From SFEL01 sp964392455 (GTDB taxonomy: Bacteria > Bacillota > Clostridia > Christensenellales > CAG-138), in assembly GCA_964392455.1 (NCBI GenBank), contig CAYMPG010000003.1:40540-104539 (forward strand): 64,000 nt of DNA, read 5' to 3'. The first letter of the stretch is position 1. Every line of letters begins with the position of its first letter. Of this stretch, positions 25,044 to 33,615 are shown in pieces. The notes beneath the pieces were generated by a model, which worked only from the letters and a program-made list of their open reading frames with translations, made no database searches and had not been told where the DNA came from. The position numbers were made by a program, and so were the translations under genes.

Positions 25044-25511
25044 TTGCTCACCATATCCATTCCCGGCAGGGACGAGCTGAATATAAGCAGCCTTATACTT
25101 GATTACAACGGCACCATCGCCGAGGATGGCAGGCTTATTCCCGGCGTAGGCCAGAGGCTGGAGCAATTAAGCTGCGGCCTTAGCATATATGTTATCACCG
25201 CCGATACCCACGGCACCGCCGCAAGGTGCTGCGAAGGGCTCCCCCTGCAGGTGCTCACCTTCCCCACCGCCAACGTGGGTGCCATCAAGGCAGAGGAGGC
25301 ATATAAGCTCACCGGCGGCGTCGCCTGCATTGGCAATGGGTATAACGATATTCAAATGTCAGACGCATGCTGCCTGTCCATATGCGTAATAGGCAAAGAG
25401 GGCTGCTGCGGGGCGCTGCTGTCACATTCCGATGTGGTAGTGACCTCCATACTTGACGCTCTGGACCTTCTTCTTAAGCCAAACAGGCTCCGTGCCACCC
25501 TCCGCACCTGA
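25044..25511 (+). CDS. Small HAD-family hydrolase (soluble P-type-ATPase-like)
   Basis: About 155 residues. The HAD nucleophile motif is LDYNGTIAEDG (DxNGT, as in P-type ATPases and the soluble proteins related to them). VITADTHGT is motif II, and GNGYNDIQMSDA is the metal-binding motif. There is no cap domain and no membrane segment. The start is probably a TTG at 25044: the AGGAGG at 25031-25036 is 7 bases before it, whereas the ATG at 25038 is only 1 base away. It follows the AraC gene by about 40 bases and may be co-transcribed. It should be a small-molecule phosphatase; the substrate is unknown. Confidence 0.8.
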   Translation: MLTISIPGRDELNISSLILDYNGTIAEDGRLIPGVGQRLEQLSCGLSIYVITADTHGTAARCCEGLPLQVLTFPTANVGAIKAEEAYKLTGGVACIGNGYNDIQMSDACCLSICVIGKEGCCGALLSHSDVVVTSILDALDLLLKPNRLRATLRT

Positions 25512-25707
25512 GCTGTATATCCAATACCCGCATTTTTTTACTAAAGCCCTTCCTTACGCTTGAATAAATATATAATCAGTGTTATCATTTTAACATACAT
25601 ATCCTCGGACGATAAAAGCTCACAGAGCCCAAAGAATACATTTCACAGTTTCCTGTGTCCTTCTGTCAGCCGATGGCATATAAGACAAAACGCAAAGGAG
25701 GAGCAAA

Positions 25708-27261
25708 ATGGACAACAAATACGATGTCATAGTAGTAGGCGCAGGCAATGGCGGCCTCAGTGCGGCGGCCTACCTGGCCAAGGCAGGCAAGAAGGTGCTG
25801 GTGCTGGAAAAGCACAATCTCCCCGGCGGCTGCGCCACCAGCTTCCGCAGGGGTGCGTATGAATTTGAGGCTACGCTCCACGAAATGTGCCAGATGGGCA
25901 GCGGTGCTGATGGCGAACCGAGAGGCGCCGTTCGTGAACTGCTGGATGGCTATGGCCTGGATGTGGACTGGGTGCCCATCAATGAGGCATTCTGCGCCGT
26001 GGCCACCGACCCGGAAAAGGGCTTCAATGTGGAGATGCCCGTGGGCGTGGAGGCCTTCCTGGATGAAATGGAACGGCAGGTTCCCGGCAGCCGTGAGCCC
26101 ATGCGAAACGTTATGGAAATGGCCCGCATGCTGGAAGACGGCGTAAACTGGCTGGGCGCAAGGCATAATCACCCCTCCCCTCTGGAAAAGGTGGTCATGC
26201 TCGCCAAGTGGCACGATTTGATGAAGCTGGTACCGCAGGATGCGGAAACGGTGCTGGATCTTGTGGGCGTGCCCGAAAAGGCCAAGAACATTTTCGAGTC
26301 CTACTGGACATATATCTCCGCAGACTCCTCCAAGATGTCCTTCGCAGTATACGCCTATATGACCTATGTATACCTCACTCACCGGCCCTGGATTGCCCGC
26401 AACCGCAGCCATGAAATCTCCATGGCCTACGATCAGCGCATCCGTGAGCTGGGCGGCGACATCTGGTACAATACCGAAGTCAAAAAAATCGACGTTAAGA
26501 ACGGCGCCGTCCACGGCGTGGAGCTGGCCGATGGCAGCTATATTCCCTGCGAGCGTGTAATTTCAAACCTGATGCCTCACGTGGTCTTCGACCGGATGGT
26601 AGAGCCTGCAGAGGTGCCGGAATACGACCGCAAGGCCATGAACGCCCGCAAGCTGGCTCAGGCCTGCGTTACGGTGTATCTGGGCCTTGATGCCAGCGCA
26701 GAGGAAATCGGCCTGAAGGGCTACGATACCTTCATGCGTGAGGATCCCAACAACCGGAATCAATACGCCTCCTCCGACTCCATCGATACCCATAAGGACA
26801 TCACCGTCACTGTGCTCACCAACGCCATACCCGATGCAGCAGGCGAGGGCCGTGCGTTCATACAGTTCAGCAAGTTCTATACAGAGGATCCCTTCCGGGA
26901 TGTGACAGAGGAGAACTATTTCAAAATCAAAGACCGCATCGCCCGTGAGTGCGTTGAGCGCTACGAGGCTGTCACCGGCTGCGACCTCCAGAGCCACATC
27001 GAGGAGATCGTGGTGGCCTCCCCCGTCACCTGGGCACGGTATCTTGGCACGCCCAAGGGCGACGTATATGGCTACGAGCCACACACCTGGGATGGTATGT
27101 TCCCCCGTGTGCAGGCCGGCACCGCAAACCTGGGTTACACCATCAAGGGCCTCCGCTTTGTGGGAGGTCACGGCACCCAGATGGACGGCTACAGTCAGGC
27201 CTACATGTCCGGCGCAGAGCAGGCGCGCTACACGCTGCTCGATATGAAGGAGGGCAGATGA
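25708..27261 (+). CDS. Phytoene-desaturase-like FAD-dependent oxidoreductase
   Basis: A 517-residue protein of the CrtI/RetSat-like flavoprotein superfamily. The dinucleotide motif VIVVGAGNGGLSAAAYLAKAG (8-28) leads into the FAD motif LEKHNLPGGCATSFRRG. A C-terminal TIKGLRFVGGHGTQMDGYSQAYMSG closes the FAD site. Members desaturate, saturate or isomerise isoprenoid, carotenoid, retinoid and other unsaturated lipids. No carotenoid genes are nearby. The next gene, 1 base after the stop, encodes a ferredoxin-type NAD(P)H reductase, which suggests an electron supply for a reductive reaction. AAAGGAGGAGCAAA precedes the ATG. Isoleucine is coded mostly by ATC, unlike most neighbours. Confidence 0.85.
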   Translation: MDNKYDVIVVGAGNGGLSAAAYLAKAGKKVLVLEKHNLPGGCATSFRRGAYEFEATLHEMCQMGSGADGEPRGAVRELLDGYGLDVDWVPINEAFCAVATDPEKGFNVEMPVGVEAFLDEMERQVPGSREPMRNVMEMARMLEDGVNWLGARHNHPSPLEKVVMLAKWHDLMKLVPQDAETVLDLVGVPEKAKNIFESYWTYISADSSKMSFAVYAYMTYVYLTHRPWIARNRSHEISMAYDQRIRELGGDIWYNTEVKKIDVKNGAVHGVELADGSYIPCERVISNLMPHVVFDRMVEPAEVPEYDRKAMNARKLAQACVTVYLGLDASAEEIGLKGYDTFMREDPNNRNQYASSDSIDTHKDITVTVLTNAIPDAAGEGRAFIQFSKFYTEDPFRDVTEENYFKIKDRIARECVERYEAVTGCDLQSHIEEIVVASPVTWARYLGTPKGDVYGYEPHTWDGMFPRVQAGTANLGYTIKGLRFVGGHGTQMDGYSQAYMSGAEQARYTLLDMKEGR

Positions 27262-27262
27262 G

Positions 27263-28477
27263 ATGAAATACAATTATGACAAAAAGCTCCTCAGCAGTCT
27301 TGGCGTCGGCCCCTTCCTGGGTCAGGTGAAGCTGCGCGAAAAAATGATCGCCCAGGCGGACGACGCGCCTCCCGTCTCCATCTACAACGCCAACATCCTG
27401 GCGAAGAAGCTGCACCCCAACGTGCAGTACGCCGTGGTCGCCGCCGTGACGGAGCACGCGGATGCCAGAAGCTACACCCTCGTTCCCGACACTGAGAGCG
27501 GCACGGAGCAGCTGGCCTATTTCCGGGCGGGCCAGTATGTGAGCGTGGCGCTGGACATCGGCGAGGCGCGGCTCAACAAGCCCTATACCATCCGCTCCTG
27601 CCCCAAGGACGCGCTGAACGGCTCCTACACCCTGACCATCAAGCGCAGCGCCGCCGGCTTTGCCTCGGACTACATCCTGAACAACTGGCAGGCGGGCACG
27701 AAGGTGCGCCTCTCCGCCCCTCTCGGTGAGTTCTATCATCAGGAGCTGCGGGATGCGAAGCAGGTCGTGGCTCTCGCCGGCGGCAGCGGTATCACCCCCT
27801 TCTATTCCATGGCCGCCGCCATTGCCGACGGCACGGAGGATTTCTCCCTCACCATTCTCTACGGCAGCCGTACCCGCGACGCCATCCTGCTCGGCAGGGA
27901 GCTGGATGAGCTCGCAGCGAAGAGCGGCGGAAAGGTCAAGGTCGTCCACGTGCTCTCCCACGAGGAGGCCGAGGGCTGCGAGAAGGGCTTCCTCACCGCA
28001 GAGCTGGTCAAAAAGTACGCCCCCGAGGGCGATTACAGCGTCTATGTCTGCGGCCCCAAGGCCATGTATGGCTTTATGGCGCAGGAGCTGCCGAAGCTGG
28101 GGCTGAAGGCCCGCCGCATCCGCATGGAGGTCCCCGGCGAGTACGGGGATCCCAGCGGCGATGCCGCCTATCCCGCAGAGGCCGCCGGCAAGGTCTTCAC
28201 CGTGACGGTCACCGTCCGCGGCGAGACCCAGACCGTTTCCTGCCGCGCCGATCAGACGCTGCTGGACGCCATGGAGCGCGCCGGCATCCGCGCACCCTCC
28301 CACTGCCGCAGCGGCGAGTGCGGCTGGTGCCATTCCCGGCTCATCAGCGGCGAGGTCTACATCCCCGAGGATGCGGATGGCCGCCGTCTTGCCGACAAGA
28401 AGTTCGGCTGGATCCATCCCTGCTGCACCTATCCCCTCAGCGACGTGGCGCTGGATGTTCCAACGGTGCTAGAATAA
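27263..28477 (+). CDS. NAD(P)H ferredoxin-type reductase with C-terminal 2Fe-2S domain
   Basis: A 404-residue electron-transfer protein. An FNR-like FAD domain comes first (FRAGQYVSVAL, then RLNKPYTIRSCP). The NAD(P)H domain has ALAGGSGITPFYSM and VCGPKAMYGF. The C-terminal plant-type [2Fe-2S] ferredoxin has C348, C353, C356 and a fourth Cys at 387 or 388. This is the layout of oxygenase and HCP reductases. The first 50 residues (NYDKKLLSSLGVGPF) are extra to the family. The gene is very GC-rich, uses no ATA codon and has no visible similarity in codon use to its neighbours apart from the flavoprotein upstream. It probably feeds electrons to that flavoprotein. A perfect terminator follows. 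Confidence 0.9.
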   Translation: MKYNYDKKLLSSLGVGPFLGQVKLREKMIAQADDAPPVSIYNANILAKKLHPNVQYAVVAAVTEHADARSYTLVPDTESGTEQLAYFRAGQYVSVALDIGEARLNKPYTIRSCPKDALNGSYTLTIKRSAAGFASDYILNNWQAGTKVRLSAPLGEFYHQELRDAKQVVALAGGSGITPFYSMAAAIADGTEDFSLTILYGSRTRDAILLGRELDELAAKSGGKVKVVHVLSHEEAEGCEKGFLTAELVKKYAPEGDYSVYVCGPKAMYGFMAQELPKLGLKARRIRMEVPGEYGDPSGDAAYPAEAAGKVFTVTVTVRGETQTVSCRADQTLLDAMERAGIRAPSHCRSGECGWCHSRLISGEVYIPEDADGRRLADKKFGWIHPCCTYPLSDVALDVPTVLE

Positions 28478-28536
28478 GCTGACGGGCAAATCCTTCCCAA
28501 TAATATGCGCCTGAAATCGGCAGCATAAGCAACATA

Positions 28537-28575
28537 AACGGCCCTGCATACCGCCATGGTATGCAGGGCCGTTTT
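28537..28575 (+). terminator. Strong terminator of the flavoprotein-reductase pair
   Basis: A perfect 16-pair stem (AACGGCCCTGCATACC with its complement), 5-base loop and TTTTC after it. It closes the rightward two-gene unit. Confidence 0.9.
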
Positions 28576-28604
28576 CATTGGGCGCTTTTGCCTGAAATAC
28601 AGCA

Positions 28605-28640
28605 AAACCGAAATGAACTGATTTCATTCCGGTTTTGGTT
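28605..28640 (-). terminator. Terminator after the lipoprotein gene
   Basis: On the minus strand AACCGGAATGAA pairs with TTCATTTCGGTT (one G-T pair) and is followed by TTGC. It ends the leftward transcript that finishes at 28663. Confidence 0.65.
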
Positions 28641-28662
28641 TTGCCATATGAATTTTTGCGTC

Positions 28663-29193
28663 TTATTCCGGCAGCACGTCCAGCCCCTCATTGAAGCTCA
28701 GAACAAACTCCTTATCCGTAAGGGACATATCCGTATCGATGGTGGCAAATATGGTATTATCTCCGGGCTGCAGCCTGAGCACATACTGGCCGTCACGGGT
28801 ATGAACATGGCTGGCCGCTATCTGGCTGTCATCCTCATCGAAAAAAGTAATATCCACCGCACACACAAGGGTATCAGGATATTCATTTACAGCAATTGCA
28901 TCCACAAAGGTATCCTCATGCTGCTCGTATACCTGTATATTGCGGAAGGTGATATACTGCTCAAAATGATTTGCCGTGGATATAAGCTGACCCAGCTCAT
29001 CGTAGGCGCTGCTTAAATCCGCCATATCAAGCTCCACCTGCTCCGGCGCAGGGGTAGGCTCCAGCGTGGGCGTGGGCAGGGCAGTGGGCTCAGGTGGCAC
29101 TGTCACCTCCGGGTCTATTACAGCGGCTGTATCAACGCACCCTCCTGCCAGCAGACAGCCCAGTGCCAGCACCAGCAGTATGCTATTCTTCAT
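28663..29193 (-). CDS. Hypothetical lipoprotein with Pro/Thr linker
   Basis: A 176-residue secreted protein. The signal peptide (MKNSILLVLALGCLLAGGC) has a lipobox Cys at 19. A Pro/Thr/Glu-rich linker (about 30-50) with PTP repeats follows, then a globular domain of about 110 residues with a beta-rich pattern (ITFRNIQVYEQ, VCAVDITFFDEDD, LRLQPGDNTIFA). This recalls FxLYD-type extracytoplasmic domains; that is only a resemblance. The ATG at 29191-29193 (AGGAGAGACG upstream) overlaps the end of the nicotinate phosphoribosyltransferase gene by 11 bases, so they are translationally coupled. Function is unknown. Confidence 0.75.
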   Translation of the reverse strand: MKNSILLVLALGCLLAGGCVDTAAVIDPEVTVPPEPTALPTPTLEPTPAPEQVELDMADLSSAYDELGQLISTANHFEQYITFRNIQVYEQHEDTFVDAIAVNEYPDTLVCAVDITFFDEDDSQIAASHVHTRDGQYVLRLQPGDNTIFATIDTDMSLTDKEFVLSFNEGLDVLPE

Positions 29194-30625
29194 CGTCTCT
29201 CCTGTTTTCCCGTATGAGCCGCTGCTTAAGGTTATACAGCTCATCGGATATATCCACCTTGTAGGTATGGGGATTGAGTATGCGCTTGTATTCCTCCCAG
29301 AAGGTGGCAAGCTCGCTGCGGTTATATTCCCGTATGGTCAGCACATCAGGAGATTCATACACCTGCTTTCCCCTGATAAACACAGGTACCAGCAGTTCCC
29401 TTACGGTGAAATCCTTAAGGGTAGTGGTCTTGTAGGTCTGTATGGGATGATACAGCTTAAGGGGCCTTGTATCATCTATGGTCTCATGCTCCAGAGCTAT
29501 AATATCTGCCAGCGCCATTCCATTGTGCTTGCCATAAAGGCGGAATATCTTTTTGCAGCCGGGGTTGGTCAGCTTTACGATATTGTCGCTGAGCTTTATC
29601 TTGGGAGTTTCCACGCCATCCTTTATGGTGGCAGCCAGCTTGTACACGCCGCCCAGAGCAGGCCAATCGTAGGAGGTGATCATCTTGGTGCCCACGCCCC
29701 ATACGTCTATTTTTGCGCCCTGCGCCTTAAGCTCGCGGATAACGTATTCATCAAGGTCGCTGGAGGCGAATATCTTGGCCTCGGTATGGCCGGCCTCATC
29801 CAGCATCCTGCGGGCTTCCTTGGAAAGATATGCAAGGTCGCCGCTATCAAGCCTTATGCCCTGAGGAGTATAGCCCTTGGCCTTCAGCTCGTCAAATACC
29901 TTTATGGCATTTGGCACGCCGGATTTGAGTGTATCATAGGTATCCACCAGCAGCAGGCAGGAATCGGGGAATATTTCGGCATATGCCCTGAATGCGCTCA
30001 GCTCATCCGGGAAGCACATTACCCAGCTATGGGCATGGGTGCCCTTTACCGCCACATCGTACCACTGGCCTGCAAGAACATTGCTGGTGGAATCGCAGCC
30101 GCCGATTATGGCTGCCCTTGCGCCATAGGTGCCTGCATCAGGCCCCTGAGCCCTGCGAAGGCCAAACTCCAGCACAGCGCCGCCATCTGCGGCATATACC
30201 ACACGGCTGGCCTTGGTGGCAATAAGGGTCTGGTGGTTGATTATATTGAGCAGAGTAGTCTCCACCAGCTGAGCCTCCATGAAGGGCGCTTTGATACGCA
30301 GTATGGGCTCCTGGGGAAATACCAGCGTTCCCTCTGGCACAGCATACATATCGCCTGTAAAGCGCATATTCCTCAATACGCCGAGAAACTCCTCATCAAA
30401 GAGCTTCAGTGAGCGAAGGTAGGCTATATCCTCATCGCTGAAATGAATATCATTGATGTAATCTATGGCAGTCTGCAAGCCCGCTGCAACTGTGTATTCG
30501 CTATTGGGACGGCCTGTACGGAAAAACAGATCAAAAACCGCCTCGTCCTTATCCATGCCGTTTTTGTAGTAGCCATACATCATTGTAAGCTGGTACAGGT
30601 CAGTCATCATTGTAAGATTTCGCAT
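29183..30625 (-). CDS. pncB: Nicotinate phosphoribosyltransferase
   Basis: A 480-residue enzyme that joins nicotinate to PRPP, giving nicotinate mononucleotide in the NAD salvage pathway. The N-terminal MTDLYQLTMMYGYYKNG is the family start signature. FGLRRAQGPDAGTYGARAAIIGG holds the catalytic region, and IRLDSGDLAYLSKEAR is the phosphate-binding strand. The length fits the longer bacterial PncB form. It is followed by a lipoprotein gene overlapping by 11 bases. The ATG at 30623-30625 has no very strong ribosome site. Confidence 0.95.
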   Translation of the reverse strand: MRNLTMMTDLYQLTMMYGYYKNGMDKDEAVFDLFFRTGRPNSEYTVAAGLQTAIDYINDIHFSDEDIAYLRSLKLFDEEFLGVLRNMRFTGDMYAVPEGTLVFPQEPILRIKAPFMEAQLVETTLLNIINHQTLIATKASRVVYAADGGAVLEFGLRRAQGPDAGTYGARAAIIGGCDSTSNVLAGQWYDVAVKGTHAHSWVMCFPDELSAFRAYAEIFPDSCLLLVDTYDTLKSGVPNAIKVFDELKAKGYTPQGIRLDSGDLAYLSKEARRMLDEAGHTEAKIFASSDLDEYVIRELKAQGAKIDVWGVGTKMITSYDWPALGGVYKLAATIKDGVETPKIKLSDNIVKLTNPGCKKIFRLYGKHNGMALADIIALEHETIDDTRPLKLYHPIQTYKTTTLKDFTVRELLVPVFIRGKQVYESPDVLTIREYNRSELATFWEEYKRILNPHTYKVDISDELYNLKQRLIRENRRDDEE

Positions 30626-30651
30626 ATTATACCCCCATATATACTGTGCTG

Positions 30652-31653
30652 TTATTGCTGAGCATCCTCCTGCTGAGCCGTTTCCTGCCCGGCAGCCCCA
30701 TCGGATGCAGTCTCGTTTTCAGGCTGGCCAATGCTGTCATCGGTGTTTTCCAGCTCTGCGGCATTTTCCTCACAGCCTTCTTCGGCGGTTTCCGCTTCCT
30801 CAGGGAATACCTCAGGTGCGGGCCATATAATAGCGCCCAGCTTCTTTTCCTTTACCCTACGCACTATGAAGAACACTGCAACGCATACTACCACCACAAA
30901 GCTCACCATTTCGGATACCCTTATACCTGCAGGGAATACCTCCCCGGGCTGAATAAGATACAGGCTGTCCCCACGGAGCCGCTCAACGAACATACGCTCA
31001 AAGCCATACATCAGCGCATAGGTCAATATTGCATCGCCATCGTGCTTAAACTTCTTGCGGCAGCTCCACAGCACTATGAATACTATAAAGCACCATACGG
31101 ATTCATAAAAGAAGGTAGCCATGTGGTAAGGATTGGAGCAGAGCTCCCCATTGAAATAATGAGTGCCTTCGATGTATACCGACATGGGGAACCACATGAG
31201 CTCGCCGTTATTGATGGGCAGGCCAAAGGCTTCCTGATTGAAGTAATTGCCCCAGCGGCCTATGGCCTGAGCCAGCACAAGGCCCGGAGCGATACAATCC
31301 GCCAGCTTAAGGAAGCGGATCTTCTTTATCCTCGAATACACAAACATGCCCAAAAGGCCAAATATTACAGCGCCGTATATGGCAAGGCCGCCCTCCCATA
31401 TATACAGCGCCCGTATGGGATTGGATGCATAGCTTGCCCATTCAAATATCACATAGTACAGCCTTGCTCCTACCACGCCGGTGGGTATTATAACAAGGCA
31501 CATATCCAGCATATTATCCTCTGTGAGCCCTCTGCGCTTGCCCTCCTGAAGGGTGAGCCATACGGCTATAAGTATGCCTACGGCTATGAGTACGCCGTAC
31601 CAGTATACATCCCTGCCAAACAGAGTAAATGCGACCCTGCTGGGATTTGTCAT
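30652..31653 (-). CDS. lgt: Prolipoprotein diacylglyceryl transferase
   Basis: A 333-residue membrane enzyme that moves diacylglyceryl from phosphatidylglycerol to the lipobox Cys of prolipoproteins. Seven hydrophobic helices are visible. The signature GRWGNYFNQEAFG is at about residue 125-137, with the catalytic YGV segment near the start (VYWYGVLIA). The C-terminus carries an unusual acidic Glu/Gln-rich tail of about 60 residues (EEAETAEEG to AQQEDAQQ). The ATG at 31651-31653 is chosen because GGAGG lies 9 bases upstream. It presumably matures the several lipoproteins encoded in this window. Confidence 0.95.
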   Translation of the reverse strand: MTNPSRVAFTLFGRDVYWYGVLIAVGILIAVWLTLQEGKRRGLTEDNMLDMCLVIIPTGVVGARLYYVIFEWASYASNPIRALYIWEGGLAIYGAVIFGLLGMFVYSRIKKIRFLKLADCIAPGLVLAQAIGRWGNYFNQEAFGLPINNGELMWFPMSVYIEGTHYFNGELCSNPYHMATFFYESVWCFIVFIVLWSCRKKFKHDGDAILTYALMYGFERMFVERLRGDSLYLIQPGEVFPAGIRVSEMVSFVVVVCVAVFFIVRRVKEKKLGAIIWPAPEVFPEEAETAEEGCEENAAELENTDDSIGQPENETASDGAAGQETAQQEDAQQ

Positions 31654-31808
31654 ATCCTTTGTCCTCCGAAAGAATTTTGATTTCTGTTTGCCGCCGACCT
31701 GTCCCGACGGCATTGCCCCGCATATATTGCAGGGCATTATTTAATATTATACTCCAATAAGCACCTTTAATAAAGCCCGCCAATGTGAACATATGGGGGC
31801 ATACCCCC

Positions 31809-31860
31809 AAAAATCAGGCGTCGGGAGACCGGAAAGCCTTCCGATCCCCCGACAAGCAGG
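31809..31860 (-). terminator. Terminator of proS
   Basis: A long imperfect stem on the minus strand (GTCGGG ... CGGAAGG with CCTTTCCGG ... CCCGAC) is followed by GATTTTTG, just downstream of the proS stop. Confidence 0.7.
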
Positions 31861-31877
31861 TATGGGTATTATGCTTT

Positions 31878-33320
31878 TTAGTATGCTCTGCCGAAGTACA
31901 TAAGGGTCTTTGCGGGCTTGCCGCAGAATACACACTTGCAGCCTTCCACGTTGGTATCCTCATCCATGGGCTTGCAGCGGGTGGATGCGCCGGTAATGCA
32001 CTTTATCTCAATCTCGCAATTATCTGTGCCGCACCAGGGAGCCCTTACGAAGCCCTTCTTCACGCCATCCATAAACTGGCCGAAGTTTTCCGCAGTGGTA
32101 GTATGAGAAAGCCTGTGTTCAAGGGCTGCATTGAGCATGCTGTCGTGAATCTCCTGCATCATCTCAACAAGACGCTCTGCAAGGCCCTCCATGGGCAGAG
32201 TGACCTTTTCAAGGGTATCACGGCGAACCGCTACTACCACGCCGTTTTCTATATCGCGGGGGCCAACCTCCAGACGAACAGGCACGCCCTTCATCTCCCA
32301 CTGGTTGAACTTCCAGCCGGCGCTCTGCTCGCTGTCATCCACCTTTACCCTGAGGCCTGCGGCCTTGCACTGGTCGTAAATCTCATTTGCCTTATCCAGC
32401 ACGCCTTCCTTGTGCATGGCGATAGGCAGTATTACCACCTGAATGGGCGCTACCTTGGGGGGGAGCTTAAGACCACGATCATCGCCATGAACCATTATCA
32501 TACCGCCTATCATGCGGGTAGAGGTGCCCCAGGAGGTGGTGAAGCAGTATTCCTGCTTGCCCTCACGGCTCAGGTACTTGATATCGTAGCTGCGGGCAAA
32601 GTGATCGGACAGATTGTGTGAGGTGCCCATCTGCAGAGCCTTCCCGTCATGCATTAGCGCCTCAAGGGTGTAGGTAGCTTCTGCGCCGGCAAAGCGCTCG
32701 CTCTCGCTCTTGCGGCCCCGCACTACAGGTATGGCCAGCACGTTTACCATGAAATCATAGTATACATTAAGCATACGGATGGTTTCTTCCTGAGCATCCT
32801 CATGGGTCTCATGGGCAGTATGGCCCTCCTGCCAGAGGAACTCGGAGGTGCGGAGGAAGGGGCGGGTGCTCTTTTCCCAGCGCATAACGTTGCACCACTG
32901 ATTCATCAGCACAGGCAGGTCACGATAGGACTGTATCCACTTGGAATACATGGGCCCGATGATGGTTTCACTGGTAGGACGTATTGCCAGCCTCTCCTGC
33001 AGTACCTCGGAGCCGCCAGAAGTGACCCACGCTACCTCGGGAGCAAAGCCCTCAACGTGCTCCGCTTCCTTCATCAGCGTGCTTTCAGGAATCAGCAGGG
33101 GAAAATAGGCATTCTGGTGGCCGGTATCCTTAAAGCGCTGATCCATTTCCTTCTGCATCAGCTCCCACACCGCATAGCCATAGGGCTTGATTACCATGCA
33201 GCCGCGCACCTCGGCATAATCGCACATATCATTTTTCAGTACGATATCCGTATACCACTTTGCAAAGTCCACATCTCTGGGGGTTATCTCCTGAACAAAC
33301 TGGTTTTCTTTCTTTGCCAT
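31878..33320 (-). CDS. proS: Prolyl-tRNA synthetase (short, archaeal/eukaryote-like type)
   Basis: A 480-residue class II synthetase. RPTSETIIGPMYSKWI and the motif-2 stretch TRPFLRTSEFLWQEGHTAH are visible, followed by MGTSHNLSDHF, a GTS-type motif 3 region and a C-terminal zinc-type domain (CGTDNCEIEIKC, then CKCVFCGKPA). It lacks the insertion editing domain of the long bacterial form, so mischarged Ala-tRNA-Pro must be cleared in trans, if at all. It attaches proline to tRNA-Pro. A T-box leader upstream ties its expression to uncharged tRNA-Pro. Confidence 0.96.
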   Translation of the reverse strand: MAKKENQFVQEITPRDVDFAKWYTDIVLKNDMCDYAEVRGCMVIKPYGYAVWELMQKEMDQRFKDTGHQNAYFPLLIPESTLMKEAEHVEGFAPEVAWVTSGGSEVLQERLAIRPTSETIIGPMYSKWIQSYRDLPVLMNQWCNVMRWEKSTRPFLRTSEFLWQEGHTAHETHEDAQEETIRMLNVYYDFMVNVLAIPVVRGRKSESERFAGAEATYTLEALMHDGKALQMGTSHNLSDHFARSYDIKYLSREGKQEYCFTTSWGTSTRMIGGMIMVHGDDRGLKLPPKVAPIQVVILPIAMHKEGVLDKANEIYDQCKAAGLRVKVDDSEQSAGWKFNQWEMKGVPVRLEVGPRDIENGVVVAVRRDTLEKVTLPMEGLAERLVEMMQEIHDSMLNAALEHRLSHTTTAENFGQFMDGVKKGFVRAPWCGTDNCEIEIKCITGASTRCKPMDEDTNVEGCKCVFCGKPAKTLMYFGRAY

Positions 33321-33359
33321 AATTTCCTCCGGTCATTATCGTAAGATATTTTTTGCTAT

Positions 33360-33560
33360 AAAAAAGCCGCCCTTATATAAGGGCGGCAAAATACCGCGGT
33401 ACCACCTTAATTGGCTCTCGTACGGCTGTAACGCTCTCCTGCGGCAGGGCATTTCCTCCCTGCGGAACACGGAAACGGGATCGCCCCGCTGCAACGCAGC
33501 CACCCTTTCAGCCCATGAGGCAGCCTCTCTATTCGTTAACTGTGCGAAGGATTTTTTCCG
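33360..33560 (-). promoter_or_regulatory. T-box riboswitch leader of proS
   Basis: On the minus strand the T-box consensus AAGGTGGTACCGCGG is at about 33394-33408. It is followed by a terminator hairpin (GCCGCCC with GGGCGGC) and six T at 33360-33387. Upstream lie a Stem I-like region and a GATCCCGTTTCC element typical of T-boxes. Binding of uncharged tRNA would favour the antiterminator and allow proS expression. The specifier codon could not be fixed by eye; proline is inferred from the gene. Confidence 0.92.
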
Positions 33561-33586
33561 CAAAATCCATTTTCAAAATTTAAATG

Positions 33587-33615
33587 ATTATAACATTAAG
33601 GCGGATTTATGTCAA
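33587..33615 (-). promoter_or_regulatory. Consensus promoter of the T-box/proS transcript
   Basis: TTGACA (33610-33615), exactly 17 bases, TATAAT (33587-33592) on the minus strand: a perfect sigma-A promoter. The -35 box overlaps the stop codon of the DivIVA-like gene. Confidence 0.92.

Noticed and set aside
27143..28417. Long leftward frame opposite the reductase
   Set aside because: It is an Ala/Gly/Val/Leu-rich shadow of a very GC-rich gene, with no recognisable domain.
33336..33563. 75-codon frame in the proS leader
   Set aside because: It covers the T-box element, which explains the sequence better.
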